DNA of 5,786 nt from Labilithrix luteola (GTDB lineage Bacteria > Myxococcota_A > Polyangia > Polyangiales > Polyangiaceae), in NCBI GenBank assembly GCA_026225435.1, contig JAMFST010000829.1:1-5786 (forward strand). The letters are read 5' to 3'. This document shows positions 5,217 to 5,786 of this stretch, in pieces. The notes under the pieces are model-generated. The model saw only the letters and a list, made by a program, of their open reading frames with translations. It was not told where the DNA came from and made no database searches. The number at the start of each line of letters is the position of its first letter. Position 1 is the stretch's first letter. The position numbers and the translations under genes are program-made.

Positions 5217-5786
5217 GCGCGAAGAAGGCGCCGAGCGTCGTCCCGCTCTACACGCGCGCCGGAAGGGCCGCCTTCCGAAAGGAGCAGCTTCGCAAGGAGC
5301 GGCACGGCCCCTACCTGCGTGAGATGGAACTCGGCTTCGCGCGAGATCTGCTCCCGCGCGAACTGCGCAACCGACTCGCCGATCTGGCACGTGACTTCGC
5401 CGCTCTGCCCAACCACGACGCGTACGTCGCCGACGTGACGACGCTGCTTATCGTCGCCCATGATGTCGCGAAGCAGTGCCGAGTCCCGCGGCGACTCACG
5501 AAGGCCGTCGCCGACTCGCGGCTGCACGTGACGGATGTGTCGACGGCGCTCCTCCTCGAGGACGACATCGCGCCGCCGTGGCGCCCGAGCGAGTGGGGGC
5601 GTGAGGTGTTGAAGGCGACCACGTCTTTCCTCAGCTTCACCACGGGGAAGCCCGGGCGCGCAGCGCGGGCCGCTCCGACGCTCGTCCGCCACATCTGTTC
5701 GATGGTGAGAGAAGCGCACGACGTGCCCGAGGGGACTCGCGACGCAGCCGCAGCCGAACTCGCCCCGCTGCTGCTGGCGCCGTCGC
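5213..5786 (+). CDS. Unrecognised helical protein, N-terminal part (runs off right edge)
   Basis: The plus strand is open for 191 codons from GTG at 5213 to the edge; the C-terminus is missing. The start is supported by GGAGG (5201-5205) 7 nt upstream and by absence of an earlier in-frame start before the leader region. Residues 1-30 are basic (SAKKAPS, AGRAAFRKEQLRKERH). The rest is mostly predicted helix, including LGFARDLLPRELRNRLADLARDF (40-62), a small hydrophobic core (VTTLLIVAHDVAKQC, 75-89), a Leu/acidic patch (ALLLEDDIAPPWRPSEWG, 112-129) and a second basic stretch (GKPGRAARAAPTLVRH, 145-160). No signal peptide, membrane helix or catalytic motif stands out and I cannot name a family. 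Codon use is more relaxed than in the chromosome genes to the left (CTT, CGA, GCA and TGT occur). It is divergent from the coiled-coil gene and is probably element cargo. Confidence 0.75.
   Translation, partial: MSAKKAPSVVPLYTRAGRAAFRKEQLRKERHGPYLREMELGFARDLLPRELRNRLADLARDFAALPNHDAYVADVTTLLIVAHDVAKQCRVPRRLTKAVADSRLHVTDVSTALLLEDDIAPPWRPSEWGREVLKATTSFLSFTTGKPGRAARAAPTLVRHICSMVREAHDVPEGTRDAAAAELAPLLLAPS

Larger units (their letters stand above)
4436..5786. mobile_element. Left end of a tRNA-Thr-integrated element (continues past right edge)
   Basis: When an element enters a tRNA gene at the anticodon loop it rebuilds the tRNA at one end and leaves the old 3' part at the other. The fragment at 4436-4480 reads leftward, so chromosome lies below 4436 and the element lies above 4480. 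Supporting signs are a shift in codon use just past the boundary (19 of the first 50 codons of the gene at 4489 end in A or T, against 6 of 81 in the ORF at 3754-3999) and three consecutive unrecognised genes. No integrase is visible here; the intact tRNA and recombinase would be expected further right. The right boundary is unknown. Confidence 0.55.

Noticed and set aside
5108..5719. Minus-strand frame opposite the right-edge gene
   Set aside because: The product is Arg-rich and patternless, while the plus strand has a good ribosome site and open frame to the edge.
1..5786. CRISPR array, insertion sequence or recombinase gene
   Set aside because: No regularly spaced direct repeats, transposase motifs or tyrosine/serine recombinase signatures were seen in any frame of this window.

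Overview
The window is GC-rich DNA with very strong G/C preference at third codon positions. The gene content (secreted Gly-rich protein, TPR lipoprotein, low-specificity threonine aldolase, SRPBCC protein) and the many reading frames open by chance suggest a myxobacterium-like member of the Myxococcota/Deltaproteobacteria. That placement is an inference from style; no marker gene fixes it.

Layout, left to right. (1) 1-300, minus: the first 100 codons of an exported protein that runs off the left edge. (2) 301-498: divergent intergenic region with a TTGACA promoter candidate and repeated TGTTGAC motifs. (3) 499-903, plus: a small protein with an extremely acidic C-terminal tail. (4) 904-999: convergent gap with two strong hairpins. 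(5) 1000-3158, minus: a two-gene operon of L-threonine aldolase (ltaE) followed by a TPR-type lipoprotein, joined by a GTGA start/stop overlap. (6) 3159-3277: divergent gap dominated by a long inverted repeat (3217-3267). (7) 3278-3766, plus: SRPBCC protein. (8) 3754-3999, minus: a small unrecognised ORF. (9) 3998-4399, plus: a conserved-hypothetical type protein whose ATG shares bases with the ATG of the minus-strand gene.

From 4436 the character changes. Bases 4436-4480 are, on the minus strand, the 3' 45 nt of a tRNA gene, from a CGT (Thr) anticodon loop to the encoded CCA, with no 5' half. This is what a displaced attachment site looks like after integration into a tRNA-Thr gene by a tyrosine recombinase. 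By geometry the chromosome lies to the left and the integrated element to the right, continuing past the window.

The right-hand genes fit that reading. They are a 106-aa protein with a disordered N-terminus and clearly relaxed third-position GC (4489-4809), a convergent coiled-coil protein with a basic tail (4815-5126), and a GTG-started unrecognised helical protein running off the right edge (5213-5786), preceded by a 10-codon leader ORF coupled to it by GTGA. No recombinase is present within the window, so the element call rests on the tRNA fragment, the codon-use shift and the unrecognised gene content.
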